From Patescibacteria group bacterium (GTDB lineage: Bacteria > Patescibacteriota > CPR2 > UBA1875 > CAIMLA01): a DNA stretch of 42,539 nt. The notes under the pieces are model-generated. The model searched no databases. It worked only from the letters and a program-made list of their open reading frames with translations, and had not been told where the DNA came from. Each line of letters starts with the position of its first letter. Positions within the stretch are counted from its first letter, which is position 1. This document shows positions 23,932 through 32,386 of this stretch, one piece after another. The stretch lies in contig JAQUMB010000005.1 of the NCBI GenBank assembly GCA_028718325.1, positions 1-42,539 on the forward strand, written 5' to 3'. Both the position numbers and the translations under genes were made by a program.

Positions 23932-25113
23932 ATGATTAGGAAAGTTAGTTATACCAACTTTTATTCCTTTAACAAGAAGCAAGAAATTAGTTTTTTAGCG
24001 AAAAAGAAAAAAACATACGATTATTTTAGGTCAGAAACTGGAGATCAAATAACAAAGGTTTCTGGCTTTGTTGGTGCCAACGCATCAGGAAAAACGAATG
24101 TCATGAGACTGTTCAGCTTTCTTAGCTATTTCGTTTGTAGAGACATTAACGAAAGCATACCGACTATTCAAAACAGTGGTTATAAAGCATTCTTCAACAA
24201 TAATAGACCGTCAGACTTTTATATTGAATTTGAGGTTGATAACTTGGTTGTATTTTATGAATTTCGGATTCAGGGTAATACGATCCTTAGCGAGTCGATG
24301 GTGGTTAAGGAAATAAAGAAAGGCTCGAGGAAATTGAATATTTTCCATCGGGAACTAGATAATATAGAAATTCAAAATAACGATTTTTTACAGAACCTTT
24401 CGCCCGAATCTTTACCCAAAATTAGGGAAGACGTCTCTTTCATCACTTATGTTAAAGGGTCTTCTTACAGCATTGATTTAATCAATATTGTTTACGACTA
24501 TTTTGCAAGGTTTCAAACGAATATAAACGAGAAGGGAGAAATTAACAACCTTCCTCAACAATTTCTGGCTCTTGACCTCTATCACAATGACCCAGTAATT
24601 AAAGAAGAAATGGAGCGATTTATTCGTACTTTTGACGTTGGGCTAAAGGGGTTCGAAATTATAAAGAAAGAACATGGACAAAACTGCAGTATAACTGTTC
24701 AGGGAATCCATTCCACTAAAGAAGAAAAAAATAAATTGGATTTTGCTTATGAATCAAAAGGCACCCAATCCCTATTTTTTGTGATGGCTAGGATTATTAA
24801 GGCATTAAAAACTAATAGCGTTGTTGTTCTTGATGAAATAGAAACAGGCTTTCATCCAGAAGCGTTGAATAAGCTAATTAGCTATTTTATTTCTGAAAAC
24901 AAGGATGGAAAAGCTCAGCTTATCTTTTCATCTCATTCCCTTGGGTTTATGAATAAACTAGACATGCATCAAATATACCTAGTGGAAAGAAACAACCTTG
25001 GTGTAAGCAACGTATTTCGCTTAAACCAAATAGAAGAAATTAGGTCAGACGAAAACTTCTTGTCTAAGTATTTAGCTGGTTCTTATGGAGCTTTTCCGAA
25101 GATAAGAAGTTAA
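23932..25113 (+). CDS. AAA15-family ATPase, RloA/AbiLi/AriA-like
   Basis: 393-aa ABC/SMC-like ATPase. N-terminal NFYSFNKKQEI is the usual AAA15 opening. Walker A GANASGKTN is at about 49-57, Walker B VVVLDEIETGFHP around 298-310, the switch histidine in FSSHS around 332-336, and the C-terminal YLAGSYGAFPKI shared with RloA and AbiLi proteins. In known two-gene systems (RloAB, AbiL, PARIS) such an ATPase senses infection and controls a partner TOPRIM effector. Here the partner is the next gene, 3 bp away. A consensus promoter drives the pair. Defence function is inferred from family and context. Confidence 0.8.
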   Translation: MIRKVSYTNFYSFNKKQEISFLAKKKKTYDYFRSETGDQITKVSGFVGANASGKTNVMRLFSFLSYFVCRDINESIPTIQNSGYKAFFNNNRPSDFYIEFEVDNLVVFYEFRIQGNTILSESMVVKEIKKGSRKLNIFHRELDNIEIQNNDFLQNLSPESLPKIREDVSFITYVKGSSYSIDLINIVYDYFARFQTNINEKGEINNLPQQFLALDLYHNDPVIKEEMERFIRTFDVGLKGFEIIKKEHGQNCSITVQGIHSTKEEKNKLDFAYESKGTQSLFFVMARIIKALKTNSVVVLDEIETGFHPEALNKLISYFISENKDGKAQLIFSSHSLGFMNKLDMHQIYLVERNNLGVSNVFRLNQIEEIRSDENFLSKYLAGSYGAFPKIRS

Positions 25114-25116
25114 GCT

Positions 25117-25620
25117 ATGAAAAAGTCTCTTTTAACTTGCTTAATGTTTTCTGAAGGTAAAAGGGATAAGAAATTTTTATATGTGCTTACTGAATTACCT
25201 AAATTCAAATACCATACGGCAAAATGGTCTACACCTAACCTAGAAAATGCTTCAGGCGAAGCCCCAAAGGTAATTCTAGATCAATGCCAAAGAGCTACCC
25301 TTGGTAAAGATTATGATTTGGTCATGGCTTTCATTGATTTGGATGTATTGAAAAATAACTATCCTCGAGTTTGGAAAGTGGAAAAACAGAAATTAGAAAC
25401 CAAATACCCGAATATTAAAATAATTTGGCAAATTGATAATGCAGAACAAGAATACAAGCGGGTCTTAGGAGACATTGATCCTTGCAGTAAACACAGACTG
25501 AATCAGGTGGCTCGTGACAATGTTAAAGCGTTCATTAATTCCGACCTTTGGCATAGAATACTTCAGCCTATTCGCAATGTGGAAGAAACAATTGATAGGA
25601 TCAGTCACAATGATGACTAA
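25117..25620 (+). CDS. small TOPRIM-like protein, RloB/AriB-like effector
   Basis: 167-aa protein placed immediately after the AAA15 ATPase. Near the N-terminus LMFSEGKRDKKFL carries the conserved Glu expected of a TOPRIM domain. VMAFIDLDVLK around 68-78 supplies the DxD pair. No other domain is visible, and it is shorter than typical RloB (roughly 200 aa or more), so it may be a minimal version. TOPRIM effectors in these systems cleave nucleic acid, in PARIS a tRNA. The family match is by motif and position rather than overall similarity. Confidence 0.55.
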   Translation: MKKSLLTCLMFSEGKRDKKFLYVLTELPKFKYHTAKWSTPNLENASGEAPKVILDQCQRATLGKDYDLVMAFIDLDVLKNNYPRVWKVEKQKLETKYPNIKIIWQIDNAEQEYKRVLGDIDPCSKHRLNQVARDNVKAFINSDLWHRILQPIRNVEETIDRISHNDD

Positions 25621-25671
25621 AAGATAACTTTAACCGTATAACTGCAAAATGTGTATGGATTTAAGGATGTA

Positions 25672-26409
25672 ATGAAAACTCTACCCAACCCTTATGAAAA
25701 ATATTTATTGTTTTTAAAACTTATAAAAGAAGATAGCGTTATATACTCTGACGAATCTATTATGATTTGGTATGAAAGATATAAGAAAGAATATCAATTA
25801 TCTTCATCGATAGTCAGAAGTTTTATCCGTCAATTGAATGACGAGAATATTTTGGATATAAAATCAGAATTGCTTTATAGTGAATCAACTCCTGGTTTTG
25901 ATGCAAAACAAGATATAGACTTTACTGTTTCGGCAATTCTTCAATTAAACCAAGACAAGTTAGATAATAAAATCATAGAAATTAGTGATTTATATTATCA
26001 AAACGAATTGAATAAAAATGGCTTTTCTTTTCCAAATATTATTCAATCAAAAGAAATAGAAGATGGTAATGCTATTTATAGAGTTAAATATCAAAAACAA
26101 GGGTGTAGGATATATATAAACAATTTCCTATTAGCAAAGCCCAATTTTAACTCCGAAAATGAGCTTGTTTTCAATTACCTTTATAATAATCCGAATAGAC
26201 CGGTCTCTATTAAGGAAATCGAGGAAAAGTGCCTTAATAGCAAAGTCCATAAACCATTAAAAAGTATAGTCCAAAATCTCGGCTTTGGTGGCGAGCTAAA
26301 AAAAGTGTTTATCAATGTCTCGAATCAAGGAATCCTCTTTAGAAACCCTATTTTTCGCAAAGACTTAGACGAATTAAACATAAAAGAACTGAAATTTGGT
26401 AATAAATAG
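25672..26409 (+). CDS. hypothetical protein with a possible C-terminal winged helix
   Basis: 245-aa protein that I do not recognise. I start it at ATG 25672, with AAGGA 4 nt upstream; GTG 25651 is the longer alternative. The first about 60 residues (NPYEKYLLFLKLIKED... SSIVRSFIRQLNDENILDI) are helical and could be one DNA-binding unit. The last about 80 (ENELVFNYLYNNPNRPVSIKEIEEKC... KVFINVSNQGILFRNP) look like a winged helix with a beta hairpin. It lies between the defence pair and the replication genes, so a regulator of either is plausible. Very rich in Asn, Ile and Lys. Confidence 0.5.
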   Translation: MKTLPNPYEKYLLFLKLIKEDSVIYSDESIMIWYERYKKEYQLSSSIVRSFIRQLNDENILDIKSELLYSESTPGFDAKQDIDFTVSAILQLNQDKLDNKIIEISDLYYQNELNKNGFSFPNIIQSKEIEDGNAIYRVKYQKQGCRIYINNFLLAKPNFNSENELVFNYLYNNPNRPVSIKEIEEKCLNSKVHKPLKSIVQNLGFGGELKKVFINVSNQGILFRNPIFRKDLDELNIKELKFGNK

Positions 26410-26467
26410 TATGAAATAGCACTTTCTAGTATCGCTACAAGGACAACGACCACAGGGTAATTCAGAA

Positions 26468-26501
26468 TAGACTCAAATATTAAATAATGAGTCTATTTTT
26501 T
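26468..26501 (+). terminator. terminator-like hairpin before the 52-aa ORF
   Basis: TAGACTCA (26468-26475), a 12-nt loop, TGAGTCTA (26488-26495) and six T (26496-26501). It would end the defence-module transcript. The next ORF's ATG begins at the very end of the T-run. Confidence 0.6.
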
Positions 26502-26660
26502 ATGTCCGAAGCAACCATCGAACAATTGAATACTCCTGGGCAAGACCAGTTCGAAGCCAAGCAAAACCTGACTGGTTTCTTCAAGTTGCTCTTAGAAATA
26601 GATATGAGGGTTAACCCTGAACTATATGGAAATTACAGAGATCCAAATCATACCAATTAA
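26502..26660 (+). CDS. 52-aa hypothetical protein overlapping the SpoVG-like gene
   Basis: Short ORF beginning MSEATIEQLNTPGQDQFEAK with a middle NLTGFFKLLLEIDMRVNPELYG. An in-frame ATG at 26487 would add five residues but lies inside the terminator hairpin. It overlaps the SpoVG-like gene by 35 bp in another frame. A central hydrophobic-amphipathic helix and the lack of a ribosome binding site are the only visible traits. The frame is open and the composition protein-like, but the evidence for expression is weak. Confidence 0.4.
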   Translation: MSEATIEQLNTPGQDQFEAKQNLTGFFKLLLEIDMRVNPELYGNYRDPNHTN

Positions 26661-26886
26661 AGCGAATAACGGATTAATCGCTTTCAGTAGCATCGTTCTG
26701 AACGATAGCCTTTATCTATCTTCAATTGGGATACACAAGAAAATTGACGGAAGCGGTTATAGGTTAACTTACCCGACAAAGAAAATCGGGGACAAAAACC
26801 TGAATATTTACCATCCGATCAATAGAGAAATGGGACTTTTGATAGAGGAAGCAATAATACGAAAGGCAAAAGAGATATTTAAGTAA
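26626..26886 (+). CDS. SpoVG-family protein
   Basis: 86-aa protein matching SpoVG over its full length: MEITEIQIIPIKANNGLIAF at the start, a middle beta strand region, YPTKKIGDKNLNIYHPINREM where SpoVG has the conserved P-x-K-K...HPIN segment, and a C-terminal helix. Bacterial SpoVG proteins are site-specific DNA/RNA-binding regulators. Copies on plasmids and integrated elements commonly sit beside replication genes, as here. A 12-bp perfect palindrome (26607-26618) lies 7 nt before the ATG and could be its own operator. The chromosomal regulon cannot be inferred. Confidence 0.75.
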   Translation: MEITEIQIIPIKANNGLIAFSSIVLNDSLYLSSIGIHKKIDGSGYRLTYPTKKIGDKNLNIYHPINREMGLLIEEAIIRKAKEIFK

Positions 26887-26918
26887 CAGCACAATGTATT
26901 TTTGAAAGATGTAATGAA

Positions 26919-28052
26919 ATGTTAGACACGATAATTTTACAAATGGAACCCAGCCAATATAGTATTTCGAATTATGGCTTATTTGGAACGACTGAGAAAG
27001 AAGTTCTGAATACTACGGCTTCTTTTAAGAAATGGTATAACAACCCATCCCCTCAAGATAAAAAGGAAAGAAACTATATGCCAAGACTAACACTTATCAA
27101 ACGTGGTAGACCTTTATTCTTGAAGATCGAGTTCTCTGCACCGAAGTTGCTCTATAACAATAATTTGGACGAGTTAGTTGAAAGCGATTTTGATGAAGTC
27201 GTGAAGATACTACGAAAAATGATGCAGAAGATGGGCGTCTTGGTTTGGACGAAAACCCTCGAAGAAGCGAGCGTCTTGTCCTTCCATCCTTCTAAAAACA
27301 TCATATTAAATAATGGATATACAGCAAACTTTGCGATCAGAGAATTGAGCAAAATTGATTTCAGCAAGAGATTTGACCTCAACAAAAAGGACTTTGGGAA
27401 TAGTGGCGACGCTATACAACTTTACACGGTTTCTCATTCATTTGTTATCTATGACAAGATAAACGATATAACAAAACCAAAAAGCCGAGCGATTGATAAG
27501 GATAAAACGTTGCAACAACTATCACTTTTCGATTTGATAAAAAAAGAGAATAAAAAGTTAGAAGTATTGCGATTAGAAGTAAGGCTGAGTTCAAAAACAA
27601 AAATGAATAAGCAGTTAGAGAAACTTGGATATTCTACAAATCCCACCCTAAAGGATGTATTCAAACAAGACTTATGTAAAAAAATTGTTGAGCAATATTG
27701 GTATGAGTTTTTTAGCGACAATCAATTTCTCTTCAATAAAATCAGCGATCCTCAAGAGATATTACAACTTATTCTTCGAAGACACCCCCGAGTAAAGACC
27801 ATCAAAGCTATAAATATTATTGGTCTTTACTGCCTCTGCAGAGATGACGAAGGGATGAGAGGATTTAGAAAGATCATCGATAGTTACAAGCCCAAAAGTA
27901 ATTGGACAACAATAAAAAAATACATAGAGTTTCTCGACGATGAGATATTTGCTCATCCAGCTTGGGGATTTATTGATGAAGTAAAGCAACAATTGGGAAA
28001 TTTCGAGGCTATTAAGGTAGAAAAGAATATCAAAAAATCATTTGATATGTAA
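26919..28052 (+). CDS. replication-initiator-like protein (rolling-circle type, gene II/X-like)
   Basis: 377-aa protein. The segment HSFVIYDKINDI around 168-179 followed about 45 residues later by KLEVLRLEVRLSSKTKMNKQL resembles the core of phage/plasmid replication proteins of the II/X and Rep_trans type, where a Tyr/Lys-bearing strand precedes an R-x-E-x-R-L strand. I see no clear HUH motif, so the nicking chemistry is not proven. Length and position after a SpoVG-like gene fit a Rep of a small plasmid. If correct, the element can replicate when excised. The initiation site was not located. Confidence 0.55.
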   Translation: MLDTIILQMEPSQYSISNYGLFGTTEKEVLNTTASFKKWYNNPSPQDKKERNYMPRLTLIKRGRPLFLKIEFSAPKLLYNNNLDELVESDFDEVVKILRKMMQKMGVLVWTKTLEEASVLSFHPSKNIILNNGYTANFAIRELSKIDFSKRFDLNKKDFGNSGDAIQLYTVSHSFVIYDKINDITKPKSRAIDKDKTLQQLSLFDLIKKENKKLEVLRLEVRLSSKTKMNKQLEKLGYSTNPTLKDVFKQDLCKKIVEQYWYEFFSDNQFLFNKISDPQEILQLILRRHPRVKTIKAINIIGLYCLCRDDEGMRGFRKIIDSYKPKSNWTTIKKYIEFLDDEIFAHPAWGFIDEVKQQLGNFEAIKVEKNIKKSFDM

Positions 28053-28084
28053 AGAAAAGTAAAGTAACATAAAAGTAAGGAAGT

Positions 28085-29998
28085 ATGGAAAACGAAGAAT
28101 ACTACACAGCTCAAGAGATCGCCGACAAACTGAAGGTCAACATTATGACCGTTTATAGGCATATTAACTCTGGCAAGTTGAGTGCGATCAAAACAGGTAA
28201 GGATTTTAGGGTGCTAAAGTCTGATTTCGAGTCTTATCTTAAAAATAGCCAACAAAGAAGTGTTCTTGAAGAAAAAGATAACAAGATACTCTTGTTGGAA
28301 AAAGAGATAGCAAAAATACAGAATAACATAAAGAAACAGAGGTATGGTTTAGTCTGGGTTGATGTCCCAGAAGCATTTGAAGATGATGTTGAGAACAAAT
28401 TACCTATATTGAAGGAAGACAAGAAGCTCGCTATAGAAAAAAAGAACGAGAAACCAACGCATATCCTTATCGAAGGCGACAATTATCACGCACTTACTTG
28501 CTTAAACTATACTCACAAAGAAAAAGTTGATGTTATCTATATCGATCCACCTTATAACACTGGTTCGGATGGCTTTAGGTATAAGGACAAGAGAATATTG
28601 GATAAATACCCAGACGGGACTGATGTCCCTAAAGACAGCCCCTATAGGCACAGCTATTGGCTCTCTTTTATGAAGAAAAGGCTTGAGCTCTCGAAGAATT
28701 TACTGAGCGATGACGGAGTTATCTTCATAAGTATTGATGATAATGAAATGGCTCAGCTTAAACTTCTTTGCGATGAGGTCTTTAACGAAAATAACCTTAT
28801 TGGCATATTCACTTGGGTTAGAAAGAAGAAGGGCAGTAACCTAAGCAAAGAGTTTAGGAAAATCACAGAATATATCTTGGCGTATAAGCGTGGCGTAAAA
28901 CCTATAACCCTATATGGGCAAAAGGCATACTCGGAAAAACAAGTGCCCTTATTAAATAGACCAAACAACATCAGCACGGCTTCCTTCCCTAAAGATGACG
29001 TATTAGTGGGTCGAGATATGAAAGATGGGAAAATATCTAAGGGTAATTTCGGTTCAGGGGAATTAACCGTGGAGCTTCTCAACGATATTGAAATAAAAGA
29101 CGGAAAGATTATTACCCCCTTCTCTCTAAAAGGTAGGTTCAGATGGTCTCAAAAAACCATTGAGGAAGAATTGAGAGGTGGAAGTATCTTCGTAGTAAGT
29201 AATACCTTTAGGATAAATGTCTCAAGACACAACCAAGGTGAAAAGTTCAAATCACCATCGTCTCTGCTAACCCCCGATGACGGGATAGGCACGAATGAAG
29301 ATGCTACAGAAGAACTCAGAGAACTATTCTCAGATATTGAAAAACTGCCTTTTGATTACCCAAAACCAGTTTCGTTAATTAAATACCTCATAAACTCAGC
29401 TACTCAAGGGAAACCGTCAGCCGTAATATTAGATTTCTTTGCTGGGTCAGGAACAACTGGGCACGCTGTTATGGACATAAACAGGGATGAAGAGAAATCA
29501 AAACAATTTATCCTTTGCACAAATAACGAAGATCACATTATCGAAGAAGTATGCTATCCAAGATTGAGAAAAGTTATTGAAGGATATAAGGACAAAAAGC
29601 CATCAGAAAACTCGCTCAAGTATTATCGTGCTGATTTTGTTGGAAAAAACAGCATCCTAAATTCTACCGATAAAGATAAGATAGAATTAGCATACAATGC
29701 TGGCGAATTATTAGCGTTAGCGGAAAATACGCTTTACGAACAAGAAAAGAACGACTTCTATCAAATCTTCAGGGATAGGGATCGTTATACTGCAATATAT
29801 TTTAGTGAAGAGATGAACAAATACGATGAGTTCATACAAAAAGTTCAGAACCTAAGAGCAACCGAAATATCTGTTTATGTATTCAGTTGGGAAGCTGACG
29901 AGGATATATATGAGTTCGAGGATCTAAAGAATGTCAGAATAAAAACAATCCCTCAACCAATCGTTGAGATTTATAAACAAATCTATAATCTGGTTTAG
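28085..29998 (+). CDS. type III restriction-modification methyltransferase (Mod) with N-terminal excisionase-like HTH
   Basis: 637-aa beta-class N6-adenine methyltransferase, probably also the recognition subunit of a type III system. Motif IV DPPYNTG is at 154-160 and motif I FFAGSGTTG at about 450-458; the IV-before-I order is beta class. The unusual part is residues 5-53, YYTAQEIADKLKVNIMTVYR then GKLSAIKTGKDFRV, a typical excisionase/MerR-type helix-turn-helix. A coiled coil (about 58-84) joins it to the normal Mod start (QRYGLVWVDVPE). AAGGAAG precedes the ATG. The res gene follows 9 bp later. Four AAGT words lie just upstream (28057-28084). Confidence 0.9.
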   Translation: MENEEYYTAQEIADKLKVNIMTVYRHINSGKLSAIKTGKDFRVLKSDFESYLKNSQQRSVLEEKDNKILLLEKEIAKIQNNIKKQRYGLVWVDVPEAFEDDVENKLPILKEDKKLAIEKKNEKPTHILIEGDNYHALTCLNYTHKEKVDVIYIDPPYNTGSDGFRYKDKRILDKYPDGTDVPKDSPYRHSYWLSFMKKRLELSKNLLSDDGVIFISIDDNEMAQLKLLCDEVFNENNLIGIFTWVRKKKGSNLSKEFRKITEYILAYKRGVKPITLYGQKAYSEKQVPLLNRPNNISTASFPKDDVLVGRDMKDGKISKGNFGSGELTVELLNDIEIKDGKIITPFSLKGRFRWSQKTIEEELRGGSIFVVSNTFRINVSRHNQGEKFKSPSSLLTPDDGIGTNEDATEELRELFSDIEKLPFDYPKPVSLIKYLINSATQGKPSAVILDFFAGSGTTGHAVMDINRDEEKSKQFILCTNNEDHIIEEVCYPRLRKVIEGYKDKKPSENSLKYYRADFVGKNSILNSTDKDKIELAYNAGELLALAENTLYEQEKNDFYQIFRDRDRYTAIYFSEEMNKYDEFIQKVQNLRATEISVYVFSWEADEDIYEFEDLKNVRIKTIPQPIVEIYKQIYNLV

Positions 29999-30007
29999 AA
30001 AGGTAGA

Positions 30008-32386
30008 ATGAGACAGTTTAACCCATTAGAATTTCAAAAAGAAGCCATCGACAAATTGTCTAGGGTATTTGTTGATACTTGGAAGAAAAGTGAAAAGAAA
30101 CTGCCTATCGTTCTAAAAGCCCCGACTGGAAGTGGTAAAACATTTATCGTAGCTAACTTTATTCGAGGGCTGAATCATCTACCTCAATGGCAAAACGACA
30201 AAGCATTTATTTGGATCACTTTTAGCGATGACCTTGCGATGCAAAGCAAGGATAAGTTCGCCGAATACTTTGAGAACAATCTTGAAAACAACTTGATCAC
30301 TGTAGACGACATAGATCGTAAAAAACTCTTTGAGAATGACATCATTTTTCTCAATTGGCAAAAAGTAGTCTCGAAGAGTGCCGAAACACGTGTGCTACGC
30401 AGACCCGACGAAGAGATTATGAGAAAAGAAAAAGGTGCATATTGGGAAGATTTCGTTGATGGGACGCACGCAGATAATCGTGAAATAGTGCTCGTTATTG
30501 ATGAAGCTCACAAAAATAAGAACACAACGCTTGCAAAAGAAATTATCGACTATATTAACCCAAAAGTTATTCTGCATATTACTGCTACACCTGACAAGGA
30601 AGATGAACTTGAAGCTTACAGGATGGGTTCAATGGTTGAGGTTGACCGCCTAAAAGTAATTGCACAAGGTCTCATCAAGGAAAAAGTTGTTGTCCAAACT
30701 GAAGAAGATCTAACGAGTCATCAAGGGCAAGACCTTGATAGAGTGCTACTTGATTTAGGGGTTAAAAGAAGAGAAGAACTGAAGAAGGAACTTGAACAGC
30801 TCGGGAAAGACGTAAATCCGCTAATGTTGATACAGTTACCAAACGATGACAATAGATTGATCGAAATGGATAAAGAGACAAAAGAGTCGGTTGTTTGTGA
30901 TTACTTGAAAGAAATTGGCATACCCGATAGAAAGATCGCCAAATGGTTTGACGGCAGACAAGAGAATATGGAATTGATAACGGAAAACGACAGCGAAGTT
31001 GACTATATGCTTTTCAAACAAGCGGCAGGGACAGGCTGGGACTGCCCTCGTGCTTCTGTCCTCGTTATGTTTAGAGAGATCCGATCTGACAAGTTTTATA
31101 CTCAAACAGTTGGCAGAATTTTGAGGATGCCAGAACCCGAATTGAAGGAAGACTACAAGAATAACGAACAATTGAGAATTGGCTATCTATACACAAACTA
31201 CAAGCGAAATCAGGTAGAATTGCCTGATAAATCTGACAACAATAAACCATATGTTCATTTCTCGAATATTAAAGACGGTATTGAGAACATAGAGCTTCAA
31301 TCTGAATATATTTCAAGAGTCGACTACGGTGATATTCCAAAATCATACAAGTTTCAGCAGAGCTTCATTGAGTCGATGAACAACTATTTTGATATAAACA
31401 ACGACGATATACTCGGCAAGGCACAGAAAAAGTTAGAGGCTAAAAAAGTTGATCTTAGCGGAAAACTGACAAATCAAATCATTGTTAATGCCGAGTTTGA
31501 GGACTTCGACCACTTAAACTATGAATTTAACAAGGAAGGCAGAGATCTCGAGATTGAGATGTCTACCAATGATGTCGAAAAAACATTTAACTATATTTGT
31601 TATCAGCTCTTGCAAGAGCAAGATAATGAAGAGGCAAAATACACAAACATAGCAAGATCTTGGAGCACGTTAAAATCTGCTATCAGAATCTGGCTAAAGA
31701 AGACTATTAGTGAAGATAGCGATTACTTCTACCGAGTGTTTGTGAGGGACATAAACAAAGGGGCTTCAAGCAAGTTTAGACCAGCCATAACAAAGGCTTT
31801 AATCGATTTCAAACCAATCGCAAAACAAATCCTTGATGAAAAGAAGGTTTCACACGAAAAGAAGGAAGCTCCAGTTTTTACTATCCAAGACGAGTATTCC
31901 TTTACCGAGGATTACGTTGCAGAAGATCAAAAACTATGTGCCCTGAACGAATACTATGTTCTCAAAGATGACTACAAGGGCAAGAAGAATGAAATGGACT
32001 TTAAGAACTATATTGATGGTTTGAGTAGTTCAGTTAAATGGTGGTTCAAGAATGGCGACTATGGGAAAATTTACTATGCCTTGAAGTATATGGATACTAT
32101 CGACCAGAAAGAAGCTCTTTTCTATCCAGACTGGATAATTCGTTTCAGAGATGGCAGGATAGGCATATTTGATACAAAGGACGGCGATACAGCCAAATCG
32201 CAAGAGACAAAGGATAAGGCAATGGCACTATCTAAAAAGCTCAAGGAACTTGGTGGCGGTTACGTCGGGGGCATTGTCATTAAAAGCTCTGGCATATGGT
32301 ATTACAACGATGCTCAAGACTACGACTACCACGATGGCAATATAGAGCAGAATAAGAACTGGAAGAAGTTCGAAAGTCTTGTATGA
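30008..32386 (+). CDS. type III restriction enzyme subunit (Res)
   Basis: 792-aa ATP-dependent helicase-nuclease that with Mod cleaves unmodified DNA. Superfamily 2 motifs: APTGSGKT (38-45), DEAH (about 165-168, VIDEAHKN), TATPDK near 193-198, and AAGTGWDCPRASVL with QTVGRILRMPEP for motifs V and VI. The C-terminal endonuclease has YPDWIIRFRDGRIGIFDTKDG at about 704-724, a PD-x(n)-DxK site. The length is at the short end of type III Res proteins. The gene is intact, so the system looks active. Its TGA stop overlaps the recombinase ATG (ATGA). Confidence 0.9.
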   Translation: MRQFNPLEFQKEAIDKLSRVFVDTWKKSEKKLPIVLKAPTGSGKTFIVANFIRGLNHLPQWQNDKAFIWITFSDDLAMQSKDKFAEYFENNLENNLITVDDIDRKKLFENDIIFLNWQKVVSKSAETRVLRRPDEEIMRKEKGAYWEDFVDGTHADNREIVLVIDEAHKNKNTTLAKEIIDYINPKVILHITATPDKEDELEAYRMGSMVEVDRLKVIAQGLIKEKVVVQTEEDLTSHQGQDLDRVLLDLGVKRREELKKELEQLGKDVNPLMLIQLPNDDNRLIEMDKETKESVVCDYLKEIGIPDRKIAKWFDGRQENMELITENDSEVDYMLFKQAAGTGWDCPRASVLVMFREIRSDKFYTQTVGRILRMPEPELKEDYKNNEQLRIGYLYTNYKRNQVELPDKSDNNKPYVHFSNIKDGIENIELQSEYISRVDYGDIPKSYKFQQSFIESMNNYFDINNDDILGKAQKKLEAKKVDLSGKLTNQIIVNAEFEDFDHLNYEFNKEGRDLEIEMSTNDVEKTFNYICYQLLQEQDNEEAKYTNIARSWSTLKSAIRIWLKKTISEDSDYFYRVFVRDINKGASSKFRPAITKALIDFKPIAKQILDEKKVSHEKKEAPVFTIQDEYSFTEDYVAEDQKLCALNEYYVLKDDYKGKKNEMDFKNYIDGLSSSVKWWFKNGDYGKIYYALKYMDTIDQKEALFYPDWIIRFRDGRIGIFDTKDGDTAKSQETKDKAMALSKKLKELGGGYVGGIVIKSSGIWYYNDAQDYDYHDGNIEQNKNWKKFESLV

